Notes: a model not told the origin generated them from the sequence alone. 64,000 nucleotides of DNA from Paenibacillus sp. FSL R5-0341 (GCF_037975235.1 NZ_CP150241.1:3720001-3784000); one strand, 5' to 3'; positions 16,953 through 25,637 are shown, counted from the stretch's first letter. Program-made: numbers and translations.

Positions 16953-18768
16953 GCTGATCACCCCAGTGTTGCTTCATAAACTGTTCAAATCTCTCAGCAT
17001 CCTGTAATGTCATCTGTTCTCGCATATCCATCATGCATCCCGAAGAGATTGGAGCTGTCGCAACGTATTCTCCATCTCTGTACTCCACAACATTACGAAA
17101 TGAAAAACCTGCTCTCTCTTCCACGCTGTCACCTTGATTCGCACGAGGAAGACACTCCGTAATACGCTCAATATATCTTCGTCCCTCAGCGTCTTTCTTC
17201 ATATGAACATCGAAATTGATCACACTTACAACCTGCTCCTCAGCAATATGTTCATGTTGGAACATGCCTGTTTTAAGTAGGGAATTACGCAGGGAGAAGA
17301 CCAGATCACGAAATGTTTTGGCATGGTGGGTAAACAGAGTGAACAGACTGGCAACCTGGGACATTTGAATCATCCATGCAGCTACTTCATCGCTCGCAAC
17401 CTCACCGAGAATATTGACGGTACCATCCGTCTTTTTCTGCAAATCAAGCCCTTGTTGACCTGAAATGTGTTCGGTCTCTCGGAAACTCAAAATATTACGT
17501 CGGCTATAGATCCGTCTTAATTGAAGTTCGAACGCCATCTCCTGCACCCGAAGGGTATACGATGCATAGATGTGTTTGACCATAGCCATAAGCAACGTTG
17601 TTTTACCAGATCCCTGTGCCCCGGTTACAGCTGTAATCCGGCTTCCTTTCATCAGGTATTGAAGCAATGTAATTGGCAGATCTGCGTTGTTACCCGTAAC
17701 CAATTGTTCAAGTGAAGCATTCGGAATATCGAACTTCCGGACGAAGAACGCCCATGATTCTGCAAAAGGAGGACGAACCACAACGACACGGGAACCGTCT
17801 TTCATCTCATTCACTTTGTATCCACTTGCTTCCGACAACTGTCCCGGATAATTGTATTTGTATATATTCTGGCATACCCGTTTCAGTTCACGGATGCTGC
17901 CGAATGATAGAAAGGACAGATGAATGGACTTACCTTTATAGAAAACCCATACACTTTCCATCCCGCTCAGCGGTTCTTCATGTGCATCATCATCCAGTCC
18001 CTGATCCAGCAAATCATTCCATGATGCCGGTTTTCGAAATCCCATATTATGAACAGTATCCAGCATACCGCTGACACCACCACTGACGCCGTCAATACGT
18101 TGGTCTCTTATCTCATCAACAACCGAGAACCCTTTGTAGTGTTGGTAGATACGTTGCACGATGATATCCGTCTTTTCTCTGAATCCAAGCTCTCGATATT
18201 CGCATTCGAACACATACTGAATATCCTCCTCAGAGATATAATAACTCCCTCCGTCCTCCGAACCTTCCTCGATTCTCAGCCTGCCAAGATCGTAGGTATC
18301 AATCATTCGGGAAAGAGCATCCACACCGAATTGCTGTCGGTACAAATAGAACACGATTTCGAATCGGTCCTGAATCGTCAACAAATCTGGTTCTGCAAAC
18401 AAAATAACTTCATCTACATTCGATTTGTTCAGGCCTATACTTCGGGTCAGCAGATCCCCTATCAGGTTTTTGACATATGTTTTGTCGCTGATACTGCCTG
18501 AAACACAACCTTTCAGGGCTTTTCTCATCTCAGCACGTTGATTGATTCTTCGACGATATTCTTCTTCGTGCAGACCCGCATCCGCGAGTTGACTATGACT
18601 AAGCTCATGAAGTGAGTTCTTCACCTTCTCAATCAACATATCAATTGTGAACGATTCCTGTTCAGGAATACGAGCATTCTTTTCACGAAGAAACGTTCTA
18701 TACTTGAACCAGAGATAGGTCAGACACAGAATCAAAATTAAACTTATCCATATGGTATTCCAGAGCAT
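16942..18768 (-). CDS. Membrane-anchored TadA/CpaF-type secretion ATPase
   Basis: A 608-residue type II/IV secretion ATPase. Walker A is GAQGSGKTT with K389. The Walker-B-like strand VNILGEV (451-457) carries the glutamate, and FTHHAKT (479-485) occupies the His-box position of CpaF/TadA. Unusually, residues 5-22 form a hydrophobic helix followed by basic residues, so the ATPase appears tethered to the membrane; CpaF-type ATPases are normally soluble. The region from 40 to 200 resembles the helical N-terminal domain of CpaF. The stop codon overlaps the next start by 11 nt. It should power assembly with the fused platform protein. Confidence 0.82.
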   Translation of the reverse strand: MLWNTIWISLILILCLTYLWFKYRTFLREKNARIPEQESFTIDMLIEKVKNSLHELSHSQLADAGLHEEEYRRRINQRAEMRKALKGCVSGSISDKTYVKNLIGDLLTRSIGLNKSNVDEVILFAEPDLLTIQDRFEIVFYLYRQQFGVDALSRMIDTYDLGRLRIEEGSEDGGSYYISEEDIQYVFECEYRELGFREKTDIIVQRIYQHYKGFSVVDEIRDQRIDGVSGGVSGMLDTVHNMGFRKPASWNDLLDQGLDDDAHEEPLSGMESVWVFYKGKSIHLSFLSFGSIRELKRVCQNIYKYNYPGQLSEASGYKVNEMKDGSRVVVVRPPFAESWAFFVRKFDIPNASLEQLVTGNNADLPITLLQYLMKGSRITAVTGAQGSGKTTLLMAMVKHIYASYTLRVQEMAFELQLRRIYSRRNILSFRETEHISGQQGLDLQKKTDGTVNILGEVASDEVAAWMIQMSQVASLFTLFTHHAKTFRDLVFSLRNSLLKTGMFQHEHIAEEQVVSVINFDVHMKKDAEGRRYIERITECLPRANQGDSVEERAGFSFRNVVEYRDGEYVATAPISSGCMMDMREQMTLQDAERFEQFMKQHWGDQHDN

Positions 18769-18775
18769 TGGAGGT

Positions 18776-19606
18776 TCAGGCTCCCCTTTCCAGCCTCTTC
18801 AGAACCGTGCGCATTCCTGCGCCGTCCATAATCAGGCGAGCGAGTTCGCTCATGCTAGCAGCAAAGCTCCCTTTACGAGTATCCTTATTCTCGCTTAAAC
18901 TTTCCAACTGCAAGTACTTAGCGACATCTCGCCGATTCATTGCATCCAGGTATCCGGTTGTGTACGGGATTGCAGATATCGAACCTTTGTATCTGAACCG
19001 GCGCCGAATATTGGAAAGCGTTGCGCGGGATTGCGGATCGTATTTGTTAATGACAACATGCATATTCTGTTTGTTCATTCGTTCTGGCAGGATTTCTTCA
19101 AAGAACAACTCCAGATTTCGCATATTTTGATCGAGATTAATGACAACATAGTCCGCTTGTTGCAGCTTGAGTTGCGAATCCACACCAGCATGATCCGCAT
19201 CCAGAAGAACCAGATCATAATACTCGTTAGCTACATTCAGCAGCTTTTTTACAGTCTCACCATGTTCTTGCGGAGAACGTTCCATCTCATTCATTCTTCC
19301 GGTCAGGAAATCAAGTCTTTCCTTCAGAAGTGGCTTGGTATAATCCTTGAGATTGTGCTTGTTCAGGCTCCCGCTCGAATGCAGCCGTTCAACCGCATCC
19401 CATCCACCCTCTTCGAAGGAGAACACGGAATCTGTGGAATCCGCCTCATTGGACGGCAGAGCAGCTTCTGTACCAGTTCCGACAAGGCCTGTATTAACAA
19501 GTAACACTCTTGTCCTATAGTGAAGTGCCATGGCATAAGCACTAATTAATGTGCTTGAGGTACAACCTGTCCCTGCAAAAGGGCTCCAAAAGGTAATGGT
19601 GCTCAT
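18776..19606 (-). CDS. CpaE/TadZ-like MinD-fold protein without Walker lysine
   Basis: A 276-residue protein with the alternating strand-helix pattern of MinD/CpaE ATPases: MSTITFWSPFAGTGCTSSTL, RVLLVNTG, YYDLVLLDAD, ADYVVINLDQN and NMHVVINKY. The P-loop position reads SPFAGTGCTSST and lacks both signature lysines of the deviant Walker A, so ATP hydrolysis is doubtful, as reported for atypical TadZ proteins. Such proteins position pilus machines at the cell pole. The start at 19606 overlaps the previous stop codon (ATGA), with GAGGA 7-8 nt upstream; the frame to 19687 is inside the upstream gene. Confidence 0.78.
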   Translation of the reverse strand: MSTITFWSPFAGTGCTSSTLISAYAMALHYRTRVLLVNTGLVGTGTEAALPSNEADSTDSVFSFEEGGWDAVERLHSSGSLNKHNLKDYTKPLLKERLDFLTGRMNEMERSPQEHGETVKKLLNVANEYYDLVLLDADHAGVDSQLKLQQADYVVINLDQNMRNLELFFEEILPERMNKQNMHVVINKYDPQSRATLSNIRRRFRYKGSISAIPYTTGYLDAMNRRDVAKYLQLESLSENKDTRKGSFAASMSELARLIMDGAGMRTVLKRLERGA

Positions 19607-20316
19607 GCTCTCATCCTCTCTGCTTCTTTCATCGCACGACGACTGCGAACACTTTCCCAACCTGTTAACTGCTCGACCACGCGACACAACGATTTTTTGT
19701 AATTTCGTGACAAAGGTCCAAGATGAACTCTGCGATGATGCTCGTTCTCAAGCTTAACCGCCGCTGTTAACTCATCCCATGGAAGCACTAAGGATTCTCC
19801 TGTCCATACAAACGGGCTGCCCTCCAGATACGCCAACAGATAACGAGCTTCAAGCTTACAGTCGACCCCGTTAATGAAGAGCCGCTGAAATGACAACTCA
19901 CCAGGCAATGACTGTTCTTCAAGCAACCGCTTCAACCAGCCCTTGCCACGTTCCAGATTGAACCGCTCATAATCACTCACCCAGACTCTTACATCAGCGT
20001 TCAGCCAAAGATTACGCGAAGCAAAGTGTGAGGTCTCCATGTCATATAACACATAGTCATAGCTGTCCAACCGCGCTCCATTTACTTCAAGATGATTCTC
20101 TACAGCTGCTGAAGTTACAAAATGACAAGCGATATCAAAACCTTCAAATTCCGTAATTCGCAAAGACTGCTGACTGTCCCCTACGCCGTATCCATACTTC
20201 TGTTGTAACGTTCCATCTACAAGCAAGACCCTGTTACCTGTCGAAGCCAGTATCTTGCAGAGATACTGCATCAGATCGTTCTTCTCACATAAACCTGCAA
20301 AGATCCATGTATGCAT
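19603..20316 (-). CDS. Second MinD-fold-like protein, divergent
   Basis: A 237-residue cytoplasmic protein that I infer to be a second, more divergent CpaE/MinD-fold member. It opens MHTWIFAGLCEKNDL where a P-loop would be, then NRVLLVDGT, YDYVLYDMETSHF and ADVRVWVSDY, which match the strand order of the fold but not its catalytic motifs. No other family is recognised. The ATG at 20316 is preceded by GGGAG; a GTG at 20325 is too close to it. It is coupled to the following CpaE-like gene by a 4-nt overlap, suggesting the two act together. Confidence 0.68.
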   Translation of the reverse strand: MHTWIFAGLCEKNDLMQYLCKILASTGNRVLLVDGTLQQKYGYGVGDSQQSLRITEFEGFDIACHFVTSAAVENHLEVNGARLDSYDYVLYDMETSHFASRNLWLNADVRVWVSDYERFNLERGKGWLKRLLEEQSLPGELSFQRLFINGVDCKLEARYLLAYLEGSPFVWTGESLVLPWDELTAAVKLENEHHRRVHLGPLSRNYKKSLCRVVEQLTGWESVRSRRAMKEAERMRA

Positions 20317-20397
20317 ACATATCACGACTCCCTTCTATTTCTTTAATCCTTTGTTATCTGAATATATTAATGTGAAAACAAAACCTCAGATTCATCT

Positions 20398-21417
20398 CTA
20401 CTCTCCACCCGTTAGCAGGCTCTGCTGTTCTGTTAGTGAAGCTTCAGCAGCATCATTTATGCTACCTGAATTAGCTCCTCCTCCGTTACCTGAACCATCA
20501 TTCCACATTACGCCATCCGATGTTGCCGAATTATTCGCTGATGGGCGACTGTTATAGGTAACTGAGGATTGTGCCACATCCTGCTCAACCCCTTTTGACG
20601 GTGCTGTCATGGAAGCGGCCAGGGAACTTTCAAGCGAACTTCGCACTTGTCTGGATAACTCTTGTTCCGCTCGTCGAACAATATTCGGATCACTCTCCAA
20701 CAGTTTTAACACTTCTGAATTGGCAGGATACGTTGCAATTGCAGGTGTCTGAAACTGTGGTTCTACATAGGTTAAGGCATAGATTGAAGCTTTATGTAAA
20801 TAGGCATCTACAATTGCACTTGAGAGTGACAGAATCTCTTCCTCCGTCATCGTAATCCATAAGGTAGCTGCATTTAGTCGTTCCACTTTCTTTTTCGATA
20901 AGAGAACATAATCCTGTCCTGTGGGGAACTGGATACGAACATCAATAATATCTCCCTTTACGAGTGAGGACGGCAGTAGTACAACTTGCAGCTCTCGATT
21001 TCTTAAATCGGGCGGAGCCGGTGTATCCTCGTACACCATTTCGGTGGTAATCGCTGTTCCTTTTTTCAACTCTATTTTGGCCACTTGACCGTCCATCTGC
21101 TTGGTACTGGACCAGAGATTTCGGGGCGCCTGTGCATCCGGGACTGCAACGAGCTTCAGATCCTCAGGCAATATCGGTTCACCTGCTTCTATATCCCGAA
21201 TGGTAACCCAGCCTTGTGCCCCCGAATTCCATTGTTGCTTTAATTCAGCTTCCTTTTCCTCATATGCCGATAAATAACGGGCTTCTACAGCTGATCTGAC
21301 ATCACCCATCGTTTTGACATTGTAAATAACATATCCTCCGAACACCAACCCTACAGCCCCTGCTCCGATAAGCCCGGCATAGATTAGTTGACGGCTTTGT
21401 TTTCTTAATTTAGACAA
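20398..21417 (-). CDS. CpaB/RcpC-like SAF-domain pilus assembly protein
   Basis: A 339-residue protein: N-terminal helix (about 12-32), a coiled region, then a SAF domain near residues 65-135 (WVTIRDIEAGEPILPEDLKL and KGTAITTEMVYED), the architecture of CpaB/RcpC, which in Gram-negative Tad systems associates with the secretin. No secretin is expected here, so the partner must differ. The C-terminal 90 residues are Ser/Asn/Gly rich and low in complexity, likely disordered outside the cell. It sits second in the operon after the kinase gene. Confidence 0.78.
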   Translation of the reverse strand: MSKLRKQSRQLIYAGLIGAGAVGLVFGGYVIYNVKTMGDVRSAVEARYLSAYEEKEAELKQQWNSGAQGWVTIRDIEAGEPILPEDLKLVAVPDAQAPRNLWSSTKQMDGQVAKIELKKGTAITTEMVYEDTPAPPDLRNRELQVVLLPSSLVKGDIIDVRIQFPTGQDYVLLSKKKVERLNAATLWITMTEEEILSLSSAIVDAYLHKASIYALTYVEPQFQTPAIATYPANSEVLKLLESDPNIVRRAEQELSRQVRSSLESSLAASMTAPSKGVEQDVAQSSVTYNSRPSANNSATSDGVMWNDGSGNGGGANSGSINDAAEASLTEQQSLLTGGE

Positions 21418-21443
21418 AAGAGGCTCTCCTTTCGTAATCTCCT

Positions 21444-22922
21444 CTAATCATGTACTTTCCTTCGTGAAAAGAACGAACGTTTCTTCGGTTGCTGTGCCAT
21501 CATATGCGTTAAAATATGAGAAAACACTTTATCCATCTGTGCGTCCTTGTCAAAAGGGTCAATATGTAACGGCAGCCCATATACACTCGAAGTATCCAGA
21601 GCTTTACGAATGCGCTGAACTGCTTCACTTGCTGCCAGGGGCAAACAATAAATCCATTTCTCTTGAGGATACCGATGATGTGATCGAACAAAAGCCCCAA
21701 TCTCCGCCTGTCTCCATTCGGCACCTGAGCCTATCACAATAGGCAGATCTGCACGCAAGAATTCTTCCAGCCGGTTCTGGTCCTGACCACTACCGAGATC
21801 CATCACGATGAATTGATAACTCCCCCCAAGCAAAGACAAAATATCCGCTCGCCCGGATTGTTTCCAATAATGAACACCATCCACTGCAAACTGTCTGCCT
21901 GTGGGCACCGGTTTACCTGCTTGAGCGATTTGTTGAATTCTTGCAAAGGATTGGGAGCGAGGTGACATTTCAATCACAGCTACTTTGAAGTTTTGCCTTT
22001 CGAGATAATGACTGATAGCTATAGCCGTGTGGGTAACCCCTACACCAGATGAAGCTCCCGTCAAGGCAATAACTCTTGTTCCACCATTCAGGGTCATCGT
22101 CCCGTCTCCACCCGGAGTTATTCCTCCAGGTATTCGGAGTAGTTCCTTCCGTACCTCATCTGCAGATTGGAATCGCTCTTCGGCGTTATACCTTAACAGT
22201 CTTCTCGCCACAGGAATATAGGTACGCGGTACATCACTTCGAATTGAGCTTTCCACTCCCTGAATCCATTCTGTATACGCACCACTTGTCATGAGATACA
22301 ACAGTAATGCTCCGAGTCCATATAGATCGGAACGGGCATCGGTCTGTCCTGAGCCATATTGTTCAGGTGCAGCGAAACCAGCTGTTCCCAACTTGACCGT
22401 ATCTTCGGCACTTTGCGCTTTGTAGCTTCTGGCGATGCCAAAATCAATTAATCTTACTTCATGTTCCGGCGTGATCATGATGTTTGATGGTTTCAGATCC
22501 CTATAGATGACAGGTGGATTCAGATTATGCAGATAACTCAACACATCCAGCAATTGAAGCATCAACTCCGTCAACTGCTCCATCGGGATCTTCCCACGAC
22601 ACTGCTTGAAATACTCACTAAGCGTTAACCCCTCGATGTATTCCATCACCAAGTACGTGTACCCATCTTCATCCGGGACAAAAAAATCAACGATTTGCGG
22701 CAATCTTGGATGGCGAAGGGATGTCAGCAGAGCAGCCTCCGTCTCCATACTGCCTTCATATGGCATAGCCGTTACACTTTCTTTTATTGCCCAGATCTTG
22801 CCCGGCAACTTCAGATCCTCCGCCTCGTATACATGGCTCATTCCACCTGTACCCAGAATGGATACGATACGATATCTACCTCCCAGCAGGCTTCCGCGTT
22901 CCAGCCTGGCCGGATGTCTCAT
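21444..22922 (-). CDS. Ser/Thr kinase fused to a MinD-like domain
   Basis: A 492-residue Hanks-type kinase heading the Tad-like operon. Kinase domain about 16-265: glycine loop GTGGMSHV (24-31), K47 in AIKE, YRDLKPSN with D142/K144/N147 (YRD replacing HRD), DFG at 160-162 and APE at 185-187. There is no transmembrane or PASTA segment. After a Gly/Thr-rich linker, residues 283-480 look like a CpaE/MinD fold (VIALTGASSGVGVTHTA), but the P-loop has no lysine. So one chain joins an active-looking kinase to an inactive-looking localisation module. The ATG at 22922 follows AAGGAGG at 7 nt. Confidence 0.85.
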   Translation of the reverse strand: MRHPARLERGSLLGGRYRIVSILGTGGMSHVYEAEDLKLPGKIWAIKESVTAMPYEGSMETEAALLTSLRHPRLPQIVDFFVPDEDGYTYLVMEYIEGLTLSEYFKQCRGKIPMEQLTELMLQLLDVLSYLHNLNPPVIYRDLKPSNIMITPEHEVRLIDFGIARSYKAQSAEDTVKLGTAGFAAPEQYGSGQTDARSDLYGLGALLLYLMTSGAYTEWIQGVESSIRSDVPRTYIPVARRLLRYNAEERFQSADEVRKELLRIPGGITPGGDGTMTLNGGTRVIALTGASSGVGVTHTAIAISHYLERQNFKVAVIEMSPRSQSFARIQQIAQAGKPVPTGRQFAVDGVHYWKQSGRADILSLLGGSYQFIVMDLGSGQDQNRLEEFLRADLPIVIGSGAEWRQAEIGAFVRSHHRYPQEKWIYCLPLAASEAVQRIRKALDTSSVYGLPLHIDPFDKDAQMDKVFSHILTHMMAQQPKKRSFFSRRKVHD

Positions 22923-22947
22923 ATCAATTCCTCCTTCATTACACAAC

Positions 22948-23019
22948 AAAAAAGGGAAAGCTTCACCGAAGAAGAACAGACCGGATATCCGGTTTCGTTC
23001 ACTTCGGGATGCTTTCCCT
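22948..23019 (-). terminator. Leader hairpin with T-tract upstream of the kinase operon (candidate attenuator)
   Basis: A long nested hairpin pairs 22953-22961 with 23011-23019 (AGGGAAAGC type), 22966-22971 with 23002-23007, 22974-22977 with 22997-23000, and has a palindromic tip at 22980-22993. On the minus strand it ends in TTTTTT. It lies between a sigma-A promoter and the kinase ribosome site, so it may be a regulated terminator and not simply the end of the upstream gene. Confidence 0.7.
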
Positions 23020-23047
23020 CAGGTTTGTTATGGTTAATATTGGTATC

Positions 23048-23077
23048 ATTATAGTACAGGCAGGAATAGATTGTAAA
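23048..23077 (-). promoter_or_regulatory. Sigma-A promoter of the kinase/Tad-like operon
   Basis: Minus strand: -35 TTTACA (23077-23072), 18-nt spacer, perfect -10 TATAAT (23053-23048). The predicted leader is about 120 nt and contains the hairpin at 22948-23019. Confidence 0.7.
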
Positions 23078-23149
23078 GCACAATATTTAATGGGCTTAAT
23101 CGAATCAATTTCATAATACCTTTAGCTGCTTTAATCAAAGCTAGATCCC

Positions 23150-24199
23150 TTAATATTTGACCATATAGAGTGTAATCTCTTCCCGGTTATGGAACAACTG
23201 CTTGGAACGTTGAATTTGCATCCGTGAACGCTCAAACGTGTCAATCACATCTTTAATGAGCGCGAGCGGTTTTTTATGCAATAACTTCACAGTAACGATC
23301 GCTGTTCCCCCGGGTTGAAGGCTATAAAGAAGATCCGATACAAGTCGGCTCATCAGCTTCGGACTCCAACTCATGTCACATACGAGCAGATCGAATTCTC
23401 CTTCACGGAAACGAACATCCCCTGCATTTTTCTTCAAGAAAGTAAGTTTTGGTGATGCCAGTAGCGTCGCATCCATCTTCGCTGGATCTACCGCCGTTAC
23501 TTCTAGCCCGCGTTCAAGCAGGAACGAGGTCCATCCACCTGGTGCAGCGCCGATATCAAGTGCTTTATGAAATGAAGTAAAGTCAATGCCAAACGTTTGC
23601 TCGGCTTCAAGCAATTTGAATTTGGCCCGTGAGATTTGTCCGTCTTCTTTTTGAAAACGTACGGCTCCCCCGCTCCAGTCTGACAGATTCTGTTCAGGTC
23701 TGGATACGCCAGCATACAACATATCATTCGCAGCAAATACGGAAATGACATATTCAGCATCACGTACAACCCATTCACAACCTAGATCATTCAGTTTATC
23801 TGTCAGCAATTGTTTCAATGAGGCCGCATTTTCTTGCCAAAAGGACCCTTCTGTCTTCCGTACCTGCAGCACGACAGGGGTGCCGGTCAGTTCCTTATGA
23901 TTCATCACGAATGCAATCAATTTCTCGATAGACTGTTCCGAATCTTCTGTATTCTCCTGAAACTGAACAGGCTGAATATGACGTAAAAACGTTGGATACT
24001 CTGCCCAAAGCTTACCTGCAACTTCTTCCTCCGCTACAGGCAGACCCGCAAGCAAGATTTCTCCTGGTACAAGTACCGTGCTCTTGACCGCACCAAACGT
24101 ACGGCGCAACTCTTCCTGAGCATAAGGGGCAAAGCCATGATTGGCTGTGCAGATAAAACGGGAGAAGTTGCCTTCTTCCCAAGACGATTGTGTACTCAA
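23150..24199 (-). CDS. RlmM-like SAM-dependent RNA 2'-O-methyltransferase
   Basis: A 349-residue enzyme with an N-terminal THUMP-like region (about 1-170) and a C-terminal FtsJ/RrmJ methyltransferase fold. The SAM loop is DIGAAPGGWTSFLL (about residues 215-228). The K-D-K-E catalytic tetrad can be followed as AKFKLLEA, VCDMSWSP, VTVKLLH and EEITLYM. This combination matches RlmM, which modifies 23S rRNA in E. coli; the substrate in Bacillota is inferred. It is the last gene before the kinase operon and 6 nt after the ABC ATPase gene, so it probably belongs to that unit. Confidence 0.85.
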   Translation of the reverse strand: MSTQSSWEEGNFSRFICTANHGFAPYAQEELRRTFGAVKSTVLVPGEILLAGLPVAEEEVAGKLWAEYPTFLRHIQPVQFQENTEDSEQSIEKLIAFVMNHKELTGTPVVLQVRKTEGSFWQENAASLKQLLTDKLNDLGCEWVVRDAEYVISVFAANDMLYAGVSRPEQNLSDWSGGAVRFQKEDGQISRAKFKLLEAEQTFGIDFTSFHKALDIGAAPGGWTSFLLERGLEVTAVDPAKMDATLLASPKLTFLKKNAGDVRFREGEFDLLVCDMSWSPKLMSRLVSDLLYSLQPGGTAIVTVKLLHKKPLALIKDVIDTFERSRMQIQRSKQLFHNREEITLYMVKY

Positions 24200-24205
24200 A
24201 TTGTG

Positions 24206-24985
24206 TTACCCTCCAGAACGTACGCGTATCCACGGGCGACCGTCATCCCACTGGATATCGACCGGGACATCGTACGTATGCTTAATTGTATCTTGTGTCA
24301 AAACTTCATGCTTGGGGCCAGCCGCCGCAATACGTCCATCGCGGATCAAGGCCACATGCGTAAATAAAGGTACGATCTCTTCAACATGATGCGTTACGTA
24401 AACAACTGTAATGTTACGCTGGCGCAGACGAACAATCTCGGCCAGCATTTTCTCACGTTCATATAAGTCTAGCCCGGCACAAGGCTCGTCCATAATCAGC
24501 AATTTGGGCTCAGCCATTAATGAACGAGCAAGCATGACTTTTTTGCGCTCGCCTTGGGATAACGTTCCAAGGGGGTTGTTGGCCAGGTTGGCAAAGCCCA
24601 TGTCATCTAGCAAACTCATTGCCTTTGCTTTGACTTCATCAGGAATTGTCTGATAAAAACGCAAAAAAGCATAAGCTCCTGTAGCGACAACCTCCCATAC
24701 CGGATCTCTGGGTGTTAATTTCTCAATCAACGTTTGGCTAATATAGCCGATTTCCTTACGTACTTCCCTGACGTCACATTGTCCATACAGATTACCGAGT
24801 ACTTCAATGCGTCCCTGGGTTGGAAACATATATCCGTTCATCATTTCCAGCAGCGTTGTTTTGCCAGAACCATTTCGACCCAGAATAACCCAATGTTCGC
24901 CTTGTTCAATACGCAAATGTACGTTATCCAAAATCTGATTTTCTTCTCGTCGAAGTGAGACATGTTCCATCGAAATTATACTCAT
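24206..24985 (-). CDS. ABC transporter ATP-binding protein (YlmA-like)
   Basis: A single ABC ATPase domain, 259 residues: Walker A GRNGSGKTT (about 37-45), signature LSQGE, Walker B LLIMDEPCAGLD, switch histidine in VVYVTHHVEE. No permease gene is adjacent, as is also the case for B. subtilis ylmA, whose pattern it resembles. The ATG overlaps the stop codon of the thioredoxin gene by 4 nt. Function beyond ATP hydrolysis is unknown. Confidence 0.85.
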   Translation of the reverse strand: MSIISMEHVSLRREENQILDNVHLRIEQGEHWVILGRNGSGKTTLLEMMNGYMFPTQGRIEVLGNLYGQCDVREVRKEIGYISQTLIEKLTPRDPVWEVVATGAYAFLRFYQTIPDEVKAKAMSLLDDMGFANLANNPLGTLSQGERKKVMLARSLMAEPKLLIMDEPCAGLDLYEREKMLAEIVRLRQRNITVVYVTHHVEEIVPLFTHVALIRDGRIAAAGPKHEVLTQDTIKHTYDVPVDIQWDDGRPWIRVRSGG

Positions 24986-25299
24986 TTCAGCACCGCCTTC
25001 CGGATCTCCGAGAGTAAATGCTCCACAGAGCTCATCCGATAAACCATTTTTGGAACATCTTGCTGGCCGTCAAATAGCATCACTGCTGGTACGCTTGAAA
25101 TTTGAAATTGTTGTACAAGTTCAGGAATGTCATGAATGTTCATTTCGGATAAAATACCTTCCGGCAGCATGTGCTCAACGACCTCCAGCATACGCCGGGC
25201 TGCCGCACACGTCCCACATAAAGGGGTATATATAAATACAGCCTGTGGCATGCCTTCCCATACGCCGCGCATTAACATTTTAGATGTAATTGGCTTCAT
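24982..25299 (-). CDS. Thioredoxin-like protein
   Basis: A 105-residue thioredoxin-fold protein. The redox motif CGTC is at residues 28-31 (YTPLCGTCAAARRML) and the cis-proline in SSVPAVMLF about 45 residues later. There is no signal peptide or membrane helix, so it is cytoplasmic. Its start overlaps the cREC gene stop codon (TAATG) and its end overlaps the ABC ATPase start, giving a tightly coupled three-gene group. The electron donor and target are not evident. Confidence 0.85.
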   Translation of the reverse strand: MKPITSKMLMRGVWEGMPQAVFIYTPLCGTCAAARRMLEVVEHMLPEGILSEMNIHDIPELVQQFQISSVPAVMLFDGQQDVPKMVYRMSSVEHLLSEIRKAVLK

Positions 25300-25637
25300 T
25301 AACTTTCTTCTCCCGCAGCAACACGCAGCATGACCTCACCCGTCATTGGACCATTATGAATGGTTACCGAATCCGGTTTATTGCTATATAACATCTCGTA
25401 CATCTGGCGTTTCCCAAACATACTGGACGTATGCAAAAAGATTTCACGCGGAAATAAACCTTCTCGTACAATGGATGCCGCAACCTCACCGCCATTGGGT
25501 GAATCAGGACCAAGCTCATAATCCAAAGACAAAATGTCTACGTCACCTTCTCTTAGCAGCATCAGGCACTCTTCTGCATTCGTTGCCAGAACAAATCCTT
25601 TCGGACACGCCCGATAGTCATCCAAAAAAACATGCAT
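25299..25637 (-). CDS. Cyclic-phosphate processing receiver-domain (cREC) protein
   Basis: A 112-residue stand-alone receiver-like protein of the cREC type. MHVFLDDYRACPKGF carries the acidic pair, ILSLDYELGPDSPNGGEV the strand-3 aspartate and glycine pair typical of cREC, and EIFLHTSSMFGKRQM the later motif. Proteins of this family are predicted from comparative genomics to act on cyclic phosphate ends or to be regulators; there is no attached output domain. The ATG at 25637 is the natural start. It is co-transcribed with the thioredoxin and ABC ATPase genes. Confidence 0.8.
   Translation of the reverse strand: MHVFLDDYRACPKGFVLATNAEECLMLLREGDVDILSLDYELGPDSPNGGEVAASIVREGLFPREIFLHTSSMFGKRQMYEMLYSNKPDSVTIHNGPMTGEVMLRVAAGEES

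Noticed and set aside
12405..23077. Competence (comG) or type II secretion operon as the identity of the kinase-headed locus
   Set aside because: The SAF-domain protein, CpaE-like proteins and CpaF-type ATPase point to the Tad group; ComG-style pseudopilin cleavage motifs are absent.
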